A DNA stretch of 64,000 nucleotides from Pseudalgibacter alginicilyticus. GTDB taxonomy: Bacteria > Bacteroidota > Bacteroidia > Flavobacteriales > Flavobacteriaceae. Shown piece after piece: positions 45,696-53,060 of this stretch. The stretch spans positions 1,302,001-1,366,000 of the forward strand of contig NZ_CP012898.1 of assembly GCF_001310225.1 (NCBI RefSeq), given 5' to 3'. Position numbers and translations under genes: made by a program. The notes beneath the pieces were generated by a model, which did not search any database, was not told the DNA's origin, and saw only the letters and a list, made by a program, of their open reading frames with translations. The stretch's first letter is position 1; the number at the start of each line of letters is the position of its first letter.

Positions 45696-46250
45696 TTATA
45701 CTTTTTCAACTTGCATATAGCTTAACTCTAATGGTGTTTTTCTTCCGAAAATTTTCACCATTACTTCAAGCTTACGCTTTTCTTCATTAATTTTTTCAAT
45801 CGTTCCATCAAAACCATTAAATGGTCCATCAATAACTTTAACAGTTTCTCCTTTTGTAAAAGGGATGGCTACATTGGTACTTTCTTCAACTGAAAGCTCA
45901 TCAACTTTACCTAACATTCTGTTTACTTCAGATTGTCTTAATGGCACAGGATCTCCACCTTTAGTTTCACCTAAAAAACCGATAACATTGGTCACAGATC
46001 TAATAATATGTGGAACTTCTCCTGTTAAATTAGCTTGAACCATTATATAACCAGGAAAAAAAACTTTTTCTTTGTGTATCTTTTTTCCATTTCTAATCTG
46101 AACAACTCTTTCTGTTGGCACCAATACTTGATCCACATAATCTTGAAGTCCTAAACGAGCAATTTCAGTCTCTATATAGGCTTTAATTTTGTTTTCTTGA
46201 CCACTTACGGCTCTAACAACATACCATTTTTTTTCACTTACTTCAGACAT
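45696..46250 (-). CDS. nusG: Transcription termination/antitermination protein NusG
   Basis: 184 residues with the NGN domain (KKWYVVRAVSGQENKIKAYI; VFFPGYIMVQANL) and the C-terminal KOW domain (FTKGETVKVIDGPFNGFDGT), joined by a longer linker than in E. coli as usual in Bacteroidota. Binds RNA polymerase and couples to the ribosome. Starts 11 bp after secE. Confidence 0.97.
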   Translation of the reverse strand: MSEVSEKKWYVVRAVSGQENKIKAYIETEIARLGLQDYVDQVLVPTERVVQIRNGKKIHKEKVFFPGYIMVQANLTGEVPHIIRSVTNVIGFLGETKGGDPVPLRQSEVNRMLGKVDELSVEESTNVAIPFTKGETVKVIDGPFNGFDGTIEKINEEKRKLEVMVKIFGRKTPLELSYMQVEKV

Positions 46251-46261
46251 ATTGTTTTCTT

Positions 46262-46459
46262 TTAACCGATAATGTTTTCAAAGTAAAAAGTAATAACTTC
46301 ACTAAATACAGTATCTATTCCCCAAATTGCAAGAGAAAATATAATTGAAAATACAGCAACTAAAATAGTCATACTCTGAGCTTCAGCCCAAGTAGGCCAA
46401 CTAACATTATTTTTTAGTTCGCCAAATGATTCCTTTATATAATTTACAATTCCAGCCAT
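46262..46459 (-). CDS. secE: Preprotein translocase subunit SecE
   Basis: 65-residue single-helix subunit of SecYEG. MAGIVNYIKESFGELKNNVS and WPTWAEAQ form the amphipathic cytoplasmic helix; MTILVAVFSIIFSLAIWGID is the membrane helix. The ATG at 46457-46459 is chosen; an in-frame start 33 bp upstream adds a sequence not expected in the family. Lies between tRNA-Trp and nusG. Confidence 0.95.
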   Translation of the reverse strand: MAGIVNYIKESFGELKNNVSWPTWAEAQSMTILVAVFSIIFSLAIWGIDTVFSEVITFYFENIIG

Positions 46460-46531
46460 TTTGTTATTCTTTTTTAATATGAATTGAAACACTTTTTCAA
46501 TTCTAAAAACTAATAGATAAACCTATTATTG

Positions 46532-46604
46532 CACGGGCGGAGAGACTCGAACTCCCGACACCTGGTTTTGGAGACCAGTGCTCTACCAACTGAGCTACGC
46601 CCGT
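46532..46604 (-). tRNA. tRNA-Trp (anticodon CCA)
   Basis: Minus-strand cloverleaf: acceptor ACGGGCG/CGCCCGT, anticodon stem CTGGT/ACCAG with loop CTCCAAA (anticodon CCA), T arm with GAGTTCGAGTC, discriminator G. CCA is not encoded. It sits between tuf and secE, the usual place in Bacteroidota. Confidence 0.97.
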
Positions 46605-46607
46605 AAA

Positions 46608-46663
46608 TACAAGTTAAGGTATTCCGTTATCCCGATATTTAGGAAGGAACACCTTTACTTGTA
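46608..46663 (-). other. Long stem-loop between tuf and tRNA-Trp
   Basis: Arms TACAAGTTAAGGTATTCC (46608-46625) and GGAACACCTTTACTTGTA (46646-46663) pair at 16 of 18 positions. On the transcript it follows the tuf stop by about 20 nt and ends just before the tRNA. No T run follows. It fits an RNA-processing stem separating tuf mRNA from the tRNA, though partial termination is possible. Confidence 0.65.
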
Positions 46664-46681
46664 ATATATATTAAACTTTAA

Positions 46682-47869
46682 TTAGTCTAAAATTTCAGTT
46701 ACCTGACCAGCACCTACTGTACGACCACCTTCACGTATTGCGAAACGTAAACCAACGTTCATTGCAATTTTTTGAATAAGCTCTACAGTAATAGTTAAGT
46801 TATCTCCAGGCATCACCATCTCAACACCATCAGGAAGCGCAATGTTTCCTGTTACGTCAGTTGTACGTACGTAAAACTGAGGTCGGTAGTTATTATGGAA
46901 TGGTGTATGACGACCACCTTCTTCTTTTTTCAAGATATAAACCTCTGCTTTAAATTTAGAGTGAGGAGTTACAGATCCAGGCTTAACAATAACCATACCT
47001 CTAGAGATTTGAGACTTCTCAATACCTCTTAATAAGATACCAGCGTTATCACCAGCTTCACCTCTATCAAGAATTTGACGGAACATTTCAATACCAGTAA
47101 TAGTAGAAGTTAATTTCTCAGCTCCCATACCAATAATTTCAACAGGATCTCCTGTTTTTGCAATACCAGTTTCAATACGACCTGTTGCAACAGTACCACG
47201 ACCAGTAATTGAGAATACATCTTCTATAGGCATTAAGAAATCCTTATCAACTTCACGTTGTGGCTCTTCAATCCATGCATCAACTTGCTCCATTAATTCT
47301 AATACCGTATCTACCCATTTTTGCTCACCGTTAAGCGCACCTAAAGCAGAACCAGCTACTACAGGACCATTATCTCCATCATATTCATAGAAAGACAATA
47401 AATCTCTGATTTCCATATCTACTAATTCAAGTAACTCTTCATCATCAACCATATCCACTTTATTCATGAATACAACGATACGAGGAATACCAACCTGACG
47501 GCCTAAAAGGATGTGCTCACGAGTTTGCGGCATTGGTCCATCTGTAGCTGCTACTACCAAGATAGCACCATCCATTTGTGCAGCACCAGTTACCATGTTT
47601 TTTACGTAATCCGCGTGACCTGGACAGTCAACGTGCGCATAGTGACGGTTAGCTGTTTGATATTCTACGTGAGAAGTGTTAATTGTTATACCTCTTTCTT
47701 TTTCTTCTGGAGCGTTATCAATTTGATCAAATGATCTTGCTTCTGAGAAACCTGCATCAGCTAATACTTTAGTAATAGCAGCAGTTAAAGTTGTTTTACC
47801 GTGATCTACGTGTCCAATAGTACCGATATTTAAGTGTGGTTTTGAACGATCGAAAGTTGCCTTTGCCAT
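46682..47869 (-). CDS. tuf: Elongation factor Tu
   Basis: 395-residue GTPase that brings aminoacyl-tRNA to the ribosome. G1 [11 protein letters not shown]3 DCPGHADYV and G4 NKVDMVDD are intact; the switch I region [15 protein letters not shown] and domain II/III motifs ([27 protein letters not shown]) are normal. It is flanked by tRNA genes on both sides and is probably expressed from the promoter upstream of the tRNA group. Confidence 0.99.
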   Translation of the reverse strand: MAKATFDRSKPHLNIGTIGHVDHGKTTLTAAITKVLADAGFSEARSFDQIDNAPEEKERGITINTSHVEYQTANRHYAHVDCPGHADYVKNMVTGAAQMDGAILVVAATDGPMPQTREHILLGRQVGIPRIVVFMNKVDMVDDEELLELVDMEIRDLLSFYEYDGDNGPVVAGSALGALNGEQKWVDTVLELMEQVDAWIEEPQREVDKDFLMPIEDVFSITGRGTVATGRIETGIAKTGDPVEIIGMGAEKLTSTITGIEMFRQILDRGEAGDNAGILLRGIEKSQISRGMVIVKPGSVTPHSKFKAEVYILKKEEGGRHTPFHNNYRPQFYVRTTDVTGNIALPDGVEMVMPGDNLTITVELIQKIAMNVGLRFAIREGGRTVGAGQVTEILD

Positions 47870-47934
47870 GTTTTTAATAATTTAATCTTAGTTATATAAT
47901 AATAATTAGTGTGTTCTAATTTAATTCAAAATTG

Positions 47935-48006
47935 AGCCAATGACGAGAATTGAACTCGTGACCTCTTCCTTACCAAGGAAACGCTCTACCCCTGAGCTAC
48001 ACCGGC
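47935..48006 (-). tRNA. tRNA-Thr (anticodon GGT)
   Basis: Minus-strand cloverleaf: acceptor GCCGGTG/CATTGGC (two G-T pairs), anticodon stem TTTCC/GGAAG-type with loop TTGGTAA (anticodon GGT), T arm GAGTTCAATTC. CCA not encoded. It lies 65 bp upstream of tuf. Confidence 0.95.
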
Positions 48007-48074
48007 GTGTCATTTACGATTGCCGATTTTGATTTACGATTCACAAATCGCACATCGTAACTCGTAAACTATTG
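48007..48074 (-). repeat. Spacer with repeated TTTACGATT motifs
   Basis: The 68-bp spacer between tRNA-Thr and tRNA-Gly repeats ATTTACGATT twice and carries inverted copies (AAATCG, ATCGTAA, CTCGTAAA), so it can fold on itself. The sequence is unlike other tRNA spacers here. Confidence 0.5.
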
Positions 48075-48147
48075 AGCGAGAGACCGGGTTCGAACCGGCG
48101 ACATTCAGCTTGGAAGGCTGACGCTCTACCAACTGAGCTACTCTCGC
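48075..48147 (-). tRNA. tRNA-Gly (anticodon TCC)
   Basis: Minus-strand cloverleaf: acceptor GCGAGAG/CTCTCGC, anticodon stem TCAGC/GCTGA with loop CTTCCAA (anticodon TCC), T arm CCGGTTCGAACCCGG. CCA not encoded. Confidence 0.97.
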
Positions 48148-48225
48148 ATTTTTTTCAACAAGCTTATGACTTGTTTTTGGTACATTATTTCAACTTTAAC
48201 AATCTCTACCGACGTAGAAATATTG

Positions 48226-48307
<82 letters not shown>

Positions 48308-48369
48308 AAACCAATTTTTAAATTCAAAAAACCTAAATTTAAAAATTATTTACTTTTCAAAATTTCAAG

Positions 48370-48443
48370 AGCCGATGGAGGGACTCGAACCCACGACCTG
48401 CTGATTACAAATCAGCTGCTCTAGCCAGCTGAGCTACATCGGC
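48370..48443 (-). tRNA. tRNA-Thr (anticodon TGT), second copy
   Basis: Identical in sequence to the tRNA at 30703-30776: loop TTTGTAA in stem GCTGA/TCAGC, acceptor GCCGATG/CATCGGC. It is the first gene of the tRNA-tuf-secE-nusG group, directly downstream of a promoter. Confidence 0.97.
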
Positions 48444-48462
48444 TTTTCTTACTTTTTTTCAC

Positions 48463-48488
48463 AAAAAAAAGCCCGCTATTTCTAACGG
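48463..48488 (-). terminator. Terminator of hpf
   Basis: On the minus strand CCGTTA-GAAA-TAGCGG forms a 6-bp stem with a GAAA tetraloop, followed by GGC and eight T. It follows the hpf stop by about 55 nt and overlaps the expected start of the tRNA transcript. Confidence 0.75.
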
Positions 48489-48492
48489 ACTG

Positions 48493-48521
48493 CAAATGTA
48501 TAGATTTTTTATTTTAATCAA
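48493..48521 (-). promoter_or_regulatory. Promoter of the tRNA-tuf group
   Basis: On the minus strand, TTG (48519-48521) and TACATTTG (48493-48500) are 18 nt apart, a good Bacteroidota promoter. The start point would be near 48489, giving a leader of about 45 nt to the first tRNA. It lies between the hpf stop and its terminator. Confidence 0.75.
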
Positions 48522-48542
48522 AACATTTTTTTATTTATTTTA

Positions 48543-48845
48543 CTATAAATGTGCTCTTAATTTTTCTTTTCGCTTTTTAAGTTGTCTTTCTAATGAAGAT
48601 ATAGCCATGTCTGCACCTTCCTCAAATGATTTACATTGTTTTTTTACTACGAAACTATCACCTGGAACACTCACTCTAGCTTCAAAAACTTTATTTTCTT
48701 TGTCACTTGTGTTCTCTACTTTTAAATAAACGTCAGATTTTATGACTTTATCATAAAACATATCTAATTTATCCATCCGTTTTTGAATGAAATTTATCAA
48801 TTTTTGATCTGCATTAAAATTGACGGATTGCGTGTTTACTTTCAT
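48543..48845 (-). CDS. hpf: Ribosome hibernation-promoting factor (HPF/RaiA, short form)
   Basis: 100-residue protein that binds the 30S decoding site under slow growth. MKVNTQSVNFNADQKLINFI and KRMDKLDMFYDKVIKSDVYL match the beta-alpha start, and GADMAISSLERQLKKRKEKL the second helix with its basic end. No long C-terminal dimerisation domain, so short type. It follows the recombinase by 38 bp and probably shares its message. Confidence 0.92.
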   Translation of the reverse strand: MKVNTQSVNFNADQKLINFIQKRMDKLDMFYDKVIKSDVYLKVENTSDKENKVFEARVSVPGDSFVVKKQCKSFEEGADMAISSLERQLKKRKEKLRAHL

Positions 48846-48883
48846 ACTTTAAATTTTTGGTTAAACAATCATTTTCTACTCGA

Positions 48884-49774
48884 CTATTTTTTACTTCTTG
48901 GGTGCGCTTTAATATGGACTTTTTTTAACTCAGCAATACTATTATGAGTATATACTTGTGTGGCAGCCAAACTTGAATGACCTAAAAGCTCTTTAACGGC
49001 ATTTAAATCAGCACCTTGATTTAATAAATGCGTGGCAAAGGAGTGCCTTAATATATGTGGACTCTTTTTTACCTTGGAAGATGCCTTACTAAAATAACCA
49101 TTTATTATTCTGTAAACAAGTGTTTCGTATATTTTAACTCCTTTTTTAGTTAAAAAAAGATGTCTGTCATTTAAAATAATAGGCAACTCGTTTCTTAAAT
49201 CTAAATAGTTATTAATGGTTTCTACTACAGATTTTAATAACGGGATAACACGTTCTTTATTTCTTTTCCCTAACACTTTTAAGGTTTTATTATGAAAATC
49301 TATACTTTCTATTTTTAACCCTACTAACTCTATTCTTCTAATACCCGTTGAATAAAACAATTCAATGATAAGTTTATCTCTAATACCTTCAAAATCGTCT
49401 TCATAATGCAACTCATCCAATACGACTGCTATTTCTTCTTCAGAAAAAGGAATCTGGATTTTTTTACTTGTTTTTAGAGCTTTGTGTTTTGCTAACGGAT
49501 TCCTTTCTATGGCCTCTATTTTTAAAAGAAACTTATAATAACTATTTAATGCTGATACTTTTCTATTTATACTTTTATTTGAAATATCTTTATTTACCAT
49601 ACATACAATCCAACTTCTTATTTGCGAGTAATTAACATCACTTATTGAATTCATTTGATAAGTTTCAACTATAAAACCACTAAAACTCTCTAAATCATTA
49701 AGATAAGCTTTTACGGTTAAATTAGAATACTTTTTTTCAAGTAACAAATAATCTGTAAATGGTATGAAAGACAA
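48884..49774 (-). CDS. xerC: Tyrosine recombinase, XerC type
   Basis: Site-specific recombinase of 296 residues. N-terminal SAM-like core-binding domain (DYLLLEKKYSNLTVKAYLND) and a catalytic domain with R146 (STGIRRIEL), K170 (VLGKRNKERV), H240 and R243 (HILRHSFATHLL), H266 (LLGHSS) and nucleophile Y275 (QVYTH), all present. The start is TTG at 49772-49774. Its place between rpsU and hpf is a conserved housekeeping setting in Flavobacteriaceae, so chromosome dimer resolution is the likely job and not integration of a mobile element. Confidence 0.92.
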   Translation of the reverse strand: MSFIPFTDYLLLEKKYSNLTVKAYLNDLESFSGFIVETYQMNSISDVNYSQIRSWIVCMVNKDISNKSINRKVSALNSYYKFLLKIEAIERNPLAKHKALKTSKKIQIPFSEEEIAVVLDELHYEDDFEGIRDKLIIELFYSTGIRRIELVGLKIESIDFHNKTLKVLGKRNKERVIPLLKSVVETINNYLDLRNELPIILNDRHLFLTKKGVKIYETLVYRIINGYFSKASSKVKKSPHILRHSFATHLLNQGADLNAVKELLGHSSLAATQVYTHNSIAELKKVHIKAHPRSKK

Positions 49775-49850
49775 AATTGGACTTATTAAATAATTAAATT
49801 TTTAAACTCTTTTCAGATAAAAGTACAACCTTTAATTTAATATTAAAACA

Positions 49851-49878
49851 AAAAAAATCCCGCTAATAGCGGGATTTT
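49851..49878 (-). terminator. Terminator of rpsU
   Basis: Stem AAAATCCCGCT with AGCGGGATTTT around AAT; on the minus strand followed by a T run. It lies 20 bp after the rpsU stop and separates it from xerC. Confidence 0.88.
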
Positions 49879-49897
49879 AAATTTATTACATACAAGT

Positions 49898-50092
49898 CTA
49901 TACTTCTTCTGCATCTCTTAAAGCTTGTATATACTGTGCTTTTTGTATTTGAGCTCTACGTACAACTGAAGGCTTATTAAACTGTTTGCGCGTTTGTAAC
50001 TGACGTTTAGTTTGAGTTTTATCAAACTTACGCTTAAAACGTTTTAACGCTCTATCTATATTTTCTCCTTCTTTTATTGGTATTATTAACAT
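49898..50092 (-). CDS. rpsU: 30S ribosomal protein S21 (bS21)
   Basis: 64-residue basic protein, next to the 3' end of 16S rRNA in the ribosome. MLIIPIKEGENIDRALKRFK and RKFDKTQTKRQLQTRKQF are typical; the C-terminus (KAQYIQALRDAEEV) is of the Bacteroidota form. It has a full promoter and, unlike its neighbours, a strong Shine-Dalgarno AGGAGG 10 nt before the ATG. In Flavobacterium johnsoniae bS21 helps hide the anti-Shine-Dalgarno sequence and rpsU is thought to be self-regulated this way; the same is likely here. Confidence 0.96.
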   Translation of the reverse strand: MLIIPIKEGENIDRALKRFKRKFDKTQTKRQLQTRKQFNKPSVVRRAQIQKAQYIQALRDAEEV

Positions 50093-50102
50093 AGTGTCTT
50101 AA

Positions 50103-50108
50103 CCTCCT
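50103..50108 (-). promoter_or_regulatory. Strong Shine-Dalgarno sequence of rpsU
   Basis: AGGAGG on the minus strand, within GAGAGGAGGTTAAG, 10 nt before the ATG at 50092. Other genes here, for example rplL, rplJ and tuf, show no such sequence. Confidence 0.8.
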
Positions 50109-50130
50109 CTCTTTTAGAATTTTCAGGCTG

Positions 50131-50160
50131 CAAATATAAAAACTAATTTAAAACCTGCAA
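50131..50160 (-). promoter_or_regulatory. Promoter of rpsU
   Basis: TTG (50158-50160) and TATATTTG (50131-50138) on the minus strand are separated by exactly 19 nt. The leader would be about 35 nt and includes the AGGAGG. Confidence 0.82.
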
Positions 50161-50287
50161 TTAATCATCATTATTATTTTAAAAAATAATTAGTATCTAA
50201 TCACAAACAGGTATTATGACTTTGTAAAAATTTCATCTACCTTCGTTTAGCAGTTAATAAAGAAAATTTAAAAGTCCTCATGTTAAA

Positions 50288-50515
50288 TTGAAAGAAACTC
50301 TTAAAATAGCATTAATCACAATTCTAATATATAATTGCTCCGACTCTAAAAAAAAGAACATTAATGTATCGGAAACATATTCAGATTCCATCTTTGAAAA
50401 CGGAATTACCATTGATAATCGCGTTTTACATGTATATGATATTGAAAAAGCAATCCGAACAGAAAATTATGAATTAACTATTGAACAAAGCCATAGTTCA
50501 ACAAATTATCACTAA
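50288..50515 (+). CDS. Lipoprotein-like N-terminal part of a possibly frameshifted gene
   Basis: 75 codons from a TTG start. MKETLKIALITILIYNCSDS looks like a lipoprotein signal with Cys 17, followed by a Lys-rich linker and SDSIFENGITIDNRVLHVYD. The frame ends at TAA 50513-50515, while a second frame opens at 50481 and continues for 113 codons. Joined by a 1-nt shift in the 35-bp overlap they would give one lipoprotein of about 175 residues. No family recognised. Confidence 0.5.
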   Translation: MKETLKIALITILIYNCSDSKKKNINVSETYSDSIFENGITIDNRVLHVYDIEKAIRTENYELTIEQSHSSTNYH

Positions 50516-50822
50516 AAATTTATTTGACAATAATAAAAATATGGACTTCAAGTTTGATGAAAAATCTCAATGGATTTACTTTTCAGGAATAGCTTTTAAA
50601 TTAGTAAAAAAGAAATATTTTTTTGACAGTAAACTATCCGAATCTAAATTTGACCTTTATGAAACAGTAGACAAATTTGATGATGGAATGGGACCCGCTC
50701 TATTTAATAAAGATTATGGAGTTCTAAATATTGATAATGGCTGGGGAAAATTTTTTATTTATTTGAAAACTGACATAGATTCCATATTAGCAAAAAAAAT
50801 AATTTTAAAAGTATCTCAATAA
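50481..50822 (+). CDS. C-terminal part of the same possibly frameshifted gene, unknown function
   Basis: 113 codons from TTG 50481 in the next frame, with coding-like composition: NMDFKFDEKSQWIYFSGIAF, SESKFDLYETVDKFDDGMGP, and an end LAKKIILKVSQ. An internal ATG at 50541 could start a shorter protein. There is no signal of its own. It either forms the body of the upstream lipoprotein after a frameshift or is a separate small gene. No known domain was seen. Confidence 0.45.
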   Translation: MNKAIVQQIITKNLFDNNKNMDFKFDEKSQWIYFSGIAFKLVKKKYFFDSKLSESKFDLYETVDKFDDGMGPALFNKDYGVLNIDNGWGKFFIYLKTDIDSILAKKIILKVSQ

Positions 50823-50987
50823 AAACGTTTTAAATATGCTATGTAAAAGAACACTACATTTTAAGCTTAGTCAAATGTAATTTACTTTATTTATTTACGT
50901 TCTATTTTTCTTCAAATAACACACAATTAATTATTCGTGTGAATACGTTAAACGTCCTTGTCAAAAACATATCATATCAACCCAGCG

Positions 50988-52154
50988 TTATGTTGCTGGT
51001 TTATATTCTTTTTTATCAATGATGATTTTTGCAAGAATTTCACGTAAAATTTCTGAAGTACCGCCTCCAATAGGCCCTAATCTACTATCTCGAAAAAGCC
51101 TTGCCATAGGATAATCTTCCATATAACCATAACCTCCTAAAAATTGTAAACATTGGTAAATAACCTCATCGGCCATTTTGGTAGATTTTAATTTAGACAT
51201 GGTGGCTTCTTTTACCATATATTCGCCTCTATTTAATCGATATGCTACAGAATAATTAAACTCTTTACACATTTCCATATCTGTGTACAAATCTGCAATG
51301 GTATGGCGTAATGCCTGAAATTTATCAATTGATTGTCCAAACGCATGGCGCTCTGACATATATTTCAAGGTATATTCTAAAGCAAACTCTGCTCTAGCAT
51401 GAGCATTAACCCCCATAATTAACCGTTCCAATGCAAAATGCTGCATAATATATGAAAAACCTTTATCAGGTTCTCCCATTAAATTACCAGTAGGCACCTT
51501 TACATTATCAAAAGCAATTTCACCTGTATCGGAAGCACGCCAGCCTAGTTTATTTAATTTGGTTGCAGATATTCCTGCCATGTCTCTATCTAAAACAAAA
51601 ATACTAATACCTTTATTTCCTTTTTCGGGGCTTGTTTTTGCAGCAACTACCAAATAATCACTATACAGGCCATTGGTTATAAAAGTTTTAGAACCATTTA
51701 TAATATAATAATCGTCTTTTTTAATAGCGGTTGTTCGCATACCTGCCACATCACTTCCTCCAAAAGGTTCTGTAATACAAAGGCAACCTGTTTTTTCACC
51801 AGAAATACTTGGCACTAAATACTTTTGTTTAATGGCTTCGGTACCTTCTTTGTTTATATGTGTCATGGCCAAATATACATGAGCCCAAACGGCTGCTGCA
51901 AATCCGCCTGAATTTACTTTTTGAAGTTCCTCTAAAAGAACCACCATATAAAAAAGATCCAAATTTAAACCTCCATAAGCCTCAGGGTAAGACAAACCAA
52001 AATACCCCATATCTCCAAATTTCTTCCATATGGAAGCATCAATTATACCTGATTTTTCCCAATGGTCAATATATGGTATTACTTCTTTATTTAAAAAATC
52101 TTTAAGGCTATTCCTAAAATGGGTATGCTCTTCTGTGAAGTACATGCTGTTCAT
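50988..52154 (-). CDS. Acyl-CoA dehydrogenase
   Basis: FAD enzyme of 388 residues that introduces a double bond into acyl-CoA, passing electrons to ETF. Flavin- and substrate-binding motifs are present: CLCITEPFGGSDVAGMRTTA (about 125-145), GSKTFITNG (154-162), and the C-terminal FLGGYGYMEDYPMARLFRDS with IGGGTSEILREILAKII. The usual catalytic Glu region of short- or long-chain types lies in the C-terminal third. It may act on branched or long chains. It is the last gene of a minus-strand run, 12 bp after the HhH gene. Confidence 0.93.
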   Translation of the reverse strand: MNSMYFTEEHTHFRNSLKDFLNKEVIPYIDHWEKSGIIDASIWKKFGDMGYFGLSYPEAYGGLNLDLFYMVVLLEELQKVNSGGFAAAVWAHVYLAMTHINKEGTEAIKQKYLVPSISGEKTGCLCITEPFGGSDVAGMRTTAIKKDDYYIINGSKTFITNGLYSDYLVVAAKTSPEKGNKGISIFVLDRDMAGISATKLNKLGWRASDTGEIAFDNVKVPTGNLMGEPDKGFSYIMQHFALERLIMGVNAHARAEFALEYTLKYMSERHAFGQSIDKFQALRHTIADLYTDMEMCKEFNYSVAYRLNRGEYMVKEATMSKLKSTKMADEVIYQCLQFLGGYGYMEDYPMARLFRDSRLGPIGGGTSEILREILAKIIIDKKEYKPAT

Positions 52155-52166
52155 TCAAATCTTTTT

Positions 52167-53036
52167 TCAATCGAGCGACAAATATAATTCAATTATCTCT
52201 ATTTTATTTATCGGAAAGTCTTTAACTTTTCTTAATTCCTCTAAAGATTTAAACCCTTCCCTTAATTGGCGGTATTCAATAATATAATGTGCTAAATTGT
52301 AATCAATATGTTGAATGGTTACTAACTCTTCTTTTGTAGCTTTATTTAAATTTATTTTTTGAATATTACGGGGTGTTTTTACTGTAAATTCTTTAGTTAT
52401 TTTTTCAATAACTTGAGGTGTTAGCCCATAAACATCTTGCAATTGTACATCTGCTATAAAACCACCCACAAAAGTGTTTCTTAACCTAATAATGCGCTCC
52501 GAAAAATAGGGCCCAACACCATTCACACTTTCAAGTTGCTGTGCTGTTGCTGTATTTAAATCTCTTTTTTGCGCAAATGTTTTAGGCTTGTTACTATCTT
52601 TATAAGAAAATGATGTTGATTTTTTAGAATTGGCAACCCATTCTGGAAATTTAAAATGAGGAGATATTAACTCTAAAAGTGAATCTGAAACACCAGTAAC
52701 TTCCTGAAACTGTTTCGTAGAGTTAATCCAATTATCCTTGTTTCTAAAAGCCAATAATCTATCAATTTCTTCATTACTCATTCCTAAAGAAGCCCCCTTA
52801 TAATCTGTTATAAAATTGGGGTTAAAAGGATATATTTTAGGAATTCTTCTCTCCATTTCAATAGCTCGTAATGAATCTATTTCCTTTTGAAATTGATGAA
52901 AACTTTCATTTTGAACCAATATTTTATTAGGCCTTCGCTCAATAAAAAAATACAAACATTGAAACACTATGATAAGCGTTATCAATAAAAAAATCCCATA
53001 TCGCTGTTCTCGAGAAAACGTAACATAGGATTTCAT
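52167..53036 (-). CDS. Membrane-anchored helix-hairpin-helix protein (ComEA-like)
   Basis: 289 residues. A single membrane helix near 13-31 (YGIFLLITLIIVFQCLYFF) anchors a periplasmic part with three helix-hairpin-helix units: EEIDRLLAFRNKDNWINSTK, KRDLNTATAQQLESVNGVGP and INLNKATKEELVTIQHIDYN. Such units bind DNA backbone without base preference. ComEA receives DNA in natural transformation; here no other competence gene is nearby, so the role is not established. It sits 24 bp after the symporter gene. Confidence 0.85.
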   Translation of the reverse strand: MKSYVTFSREQRYGIFLLITLIIVFQCLYFFIERRPNKILVQNESFHQFQKEIDSLRAIEMERRIPKIYPFNPNFITDYKGASLGMSNEEIDRLLAFRNKDNWINSTKQFQEVTGVSDSLLELISPHFKFPEWVANSKKSTSFSYKDSNKPKTFAQKRDLNTATAQQLESVNGVGPYFSERIIRLRNTFVGGFIADVQLQDVYGLTPQVIEKITKEFTVKTPRNIQKINLNKATKEELVTIQHIDYNLAHYIIEYRQLREGFKSLEELRKVKDFPINKIEIIELYLSLD

Positions 53037-53060
53037 ACATTAAATTTTTATATTCAAATT

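Noticed and set aside
48884-49774. Tyrosine recombinase as sign of a mobile element or integrated phage
   Set aside because: It lies in the housekeeping order rpsU-xerC-hpf, with no phage or transfer genes and no flanking repeats; XerC-type chromosome resolution fits better.
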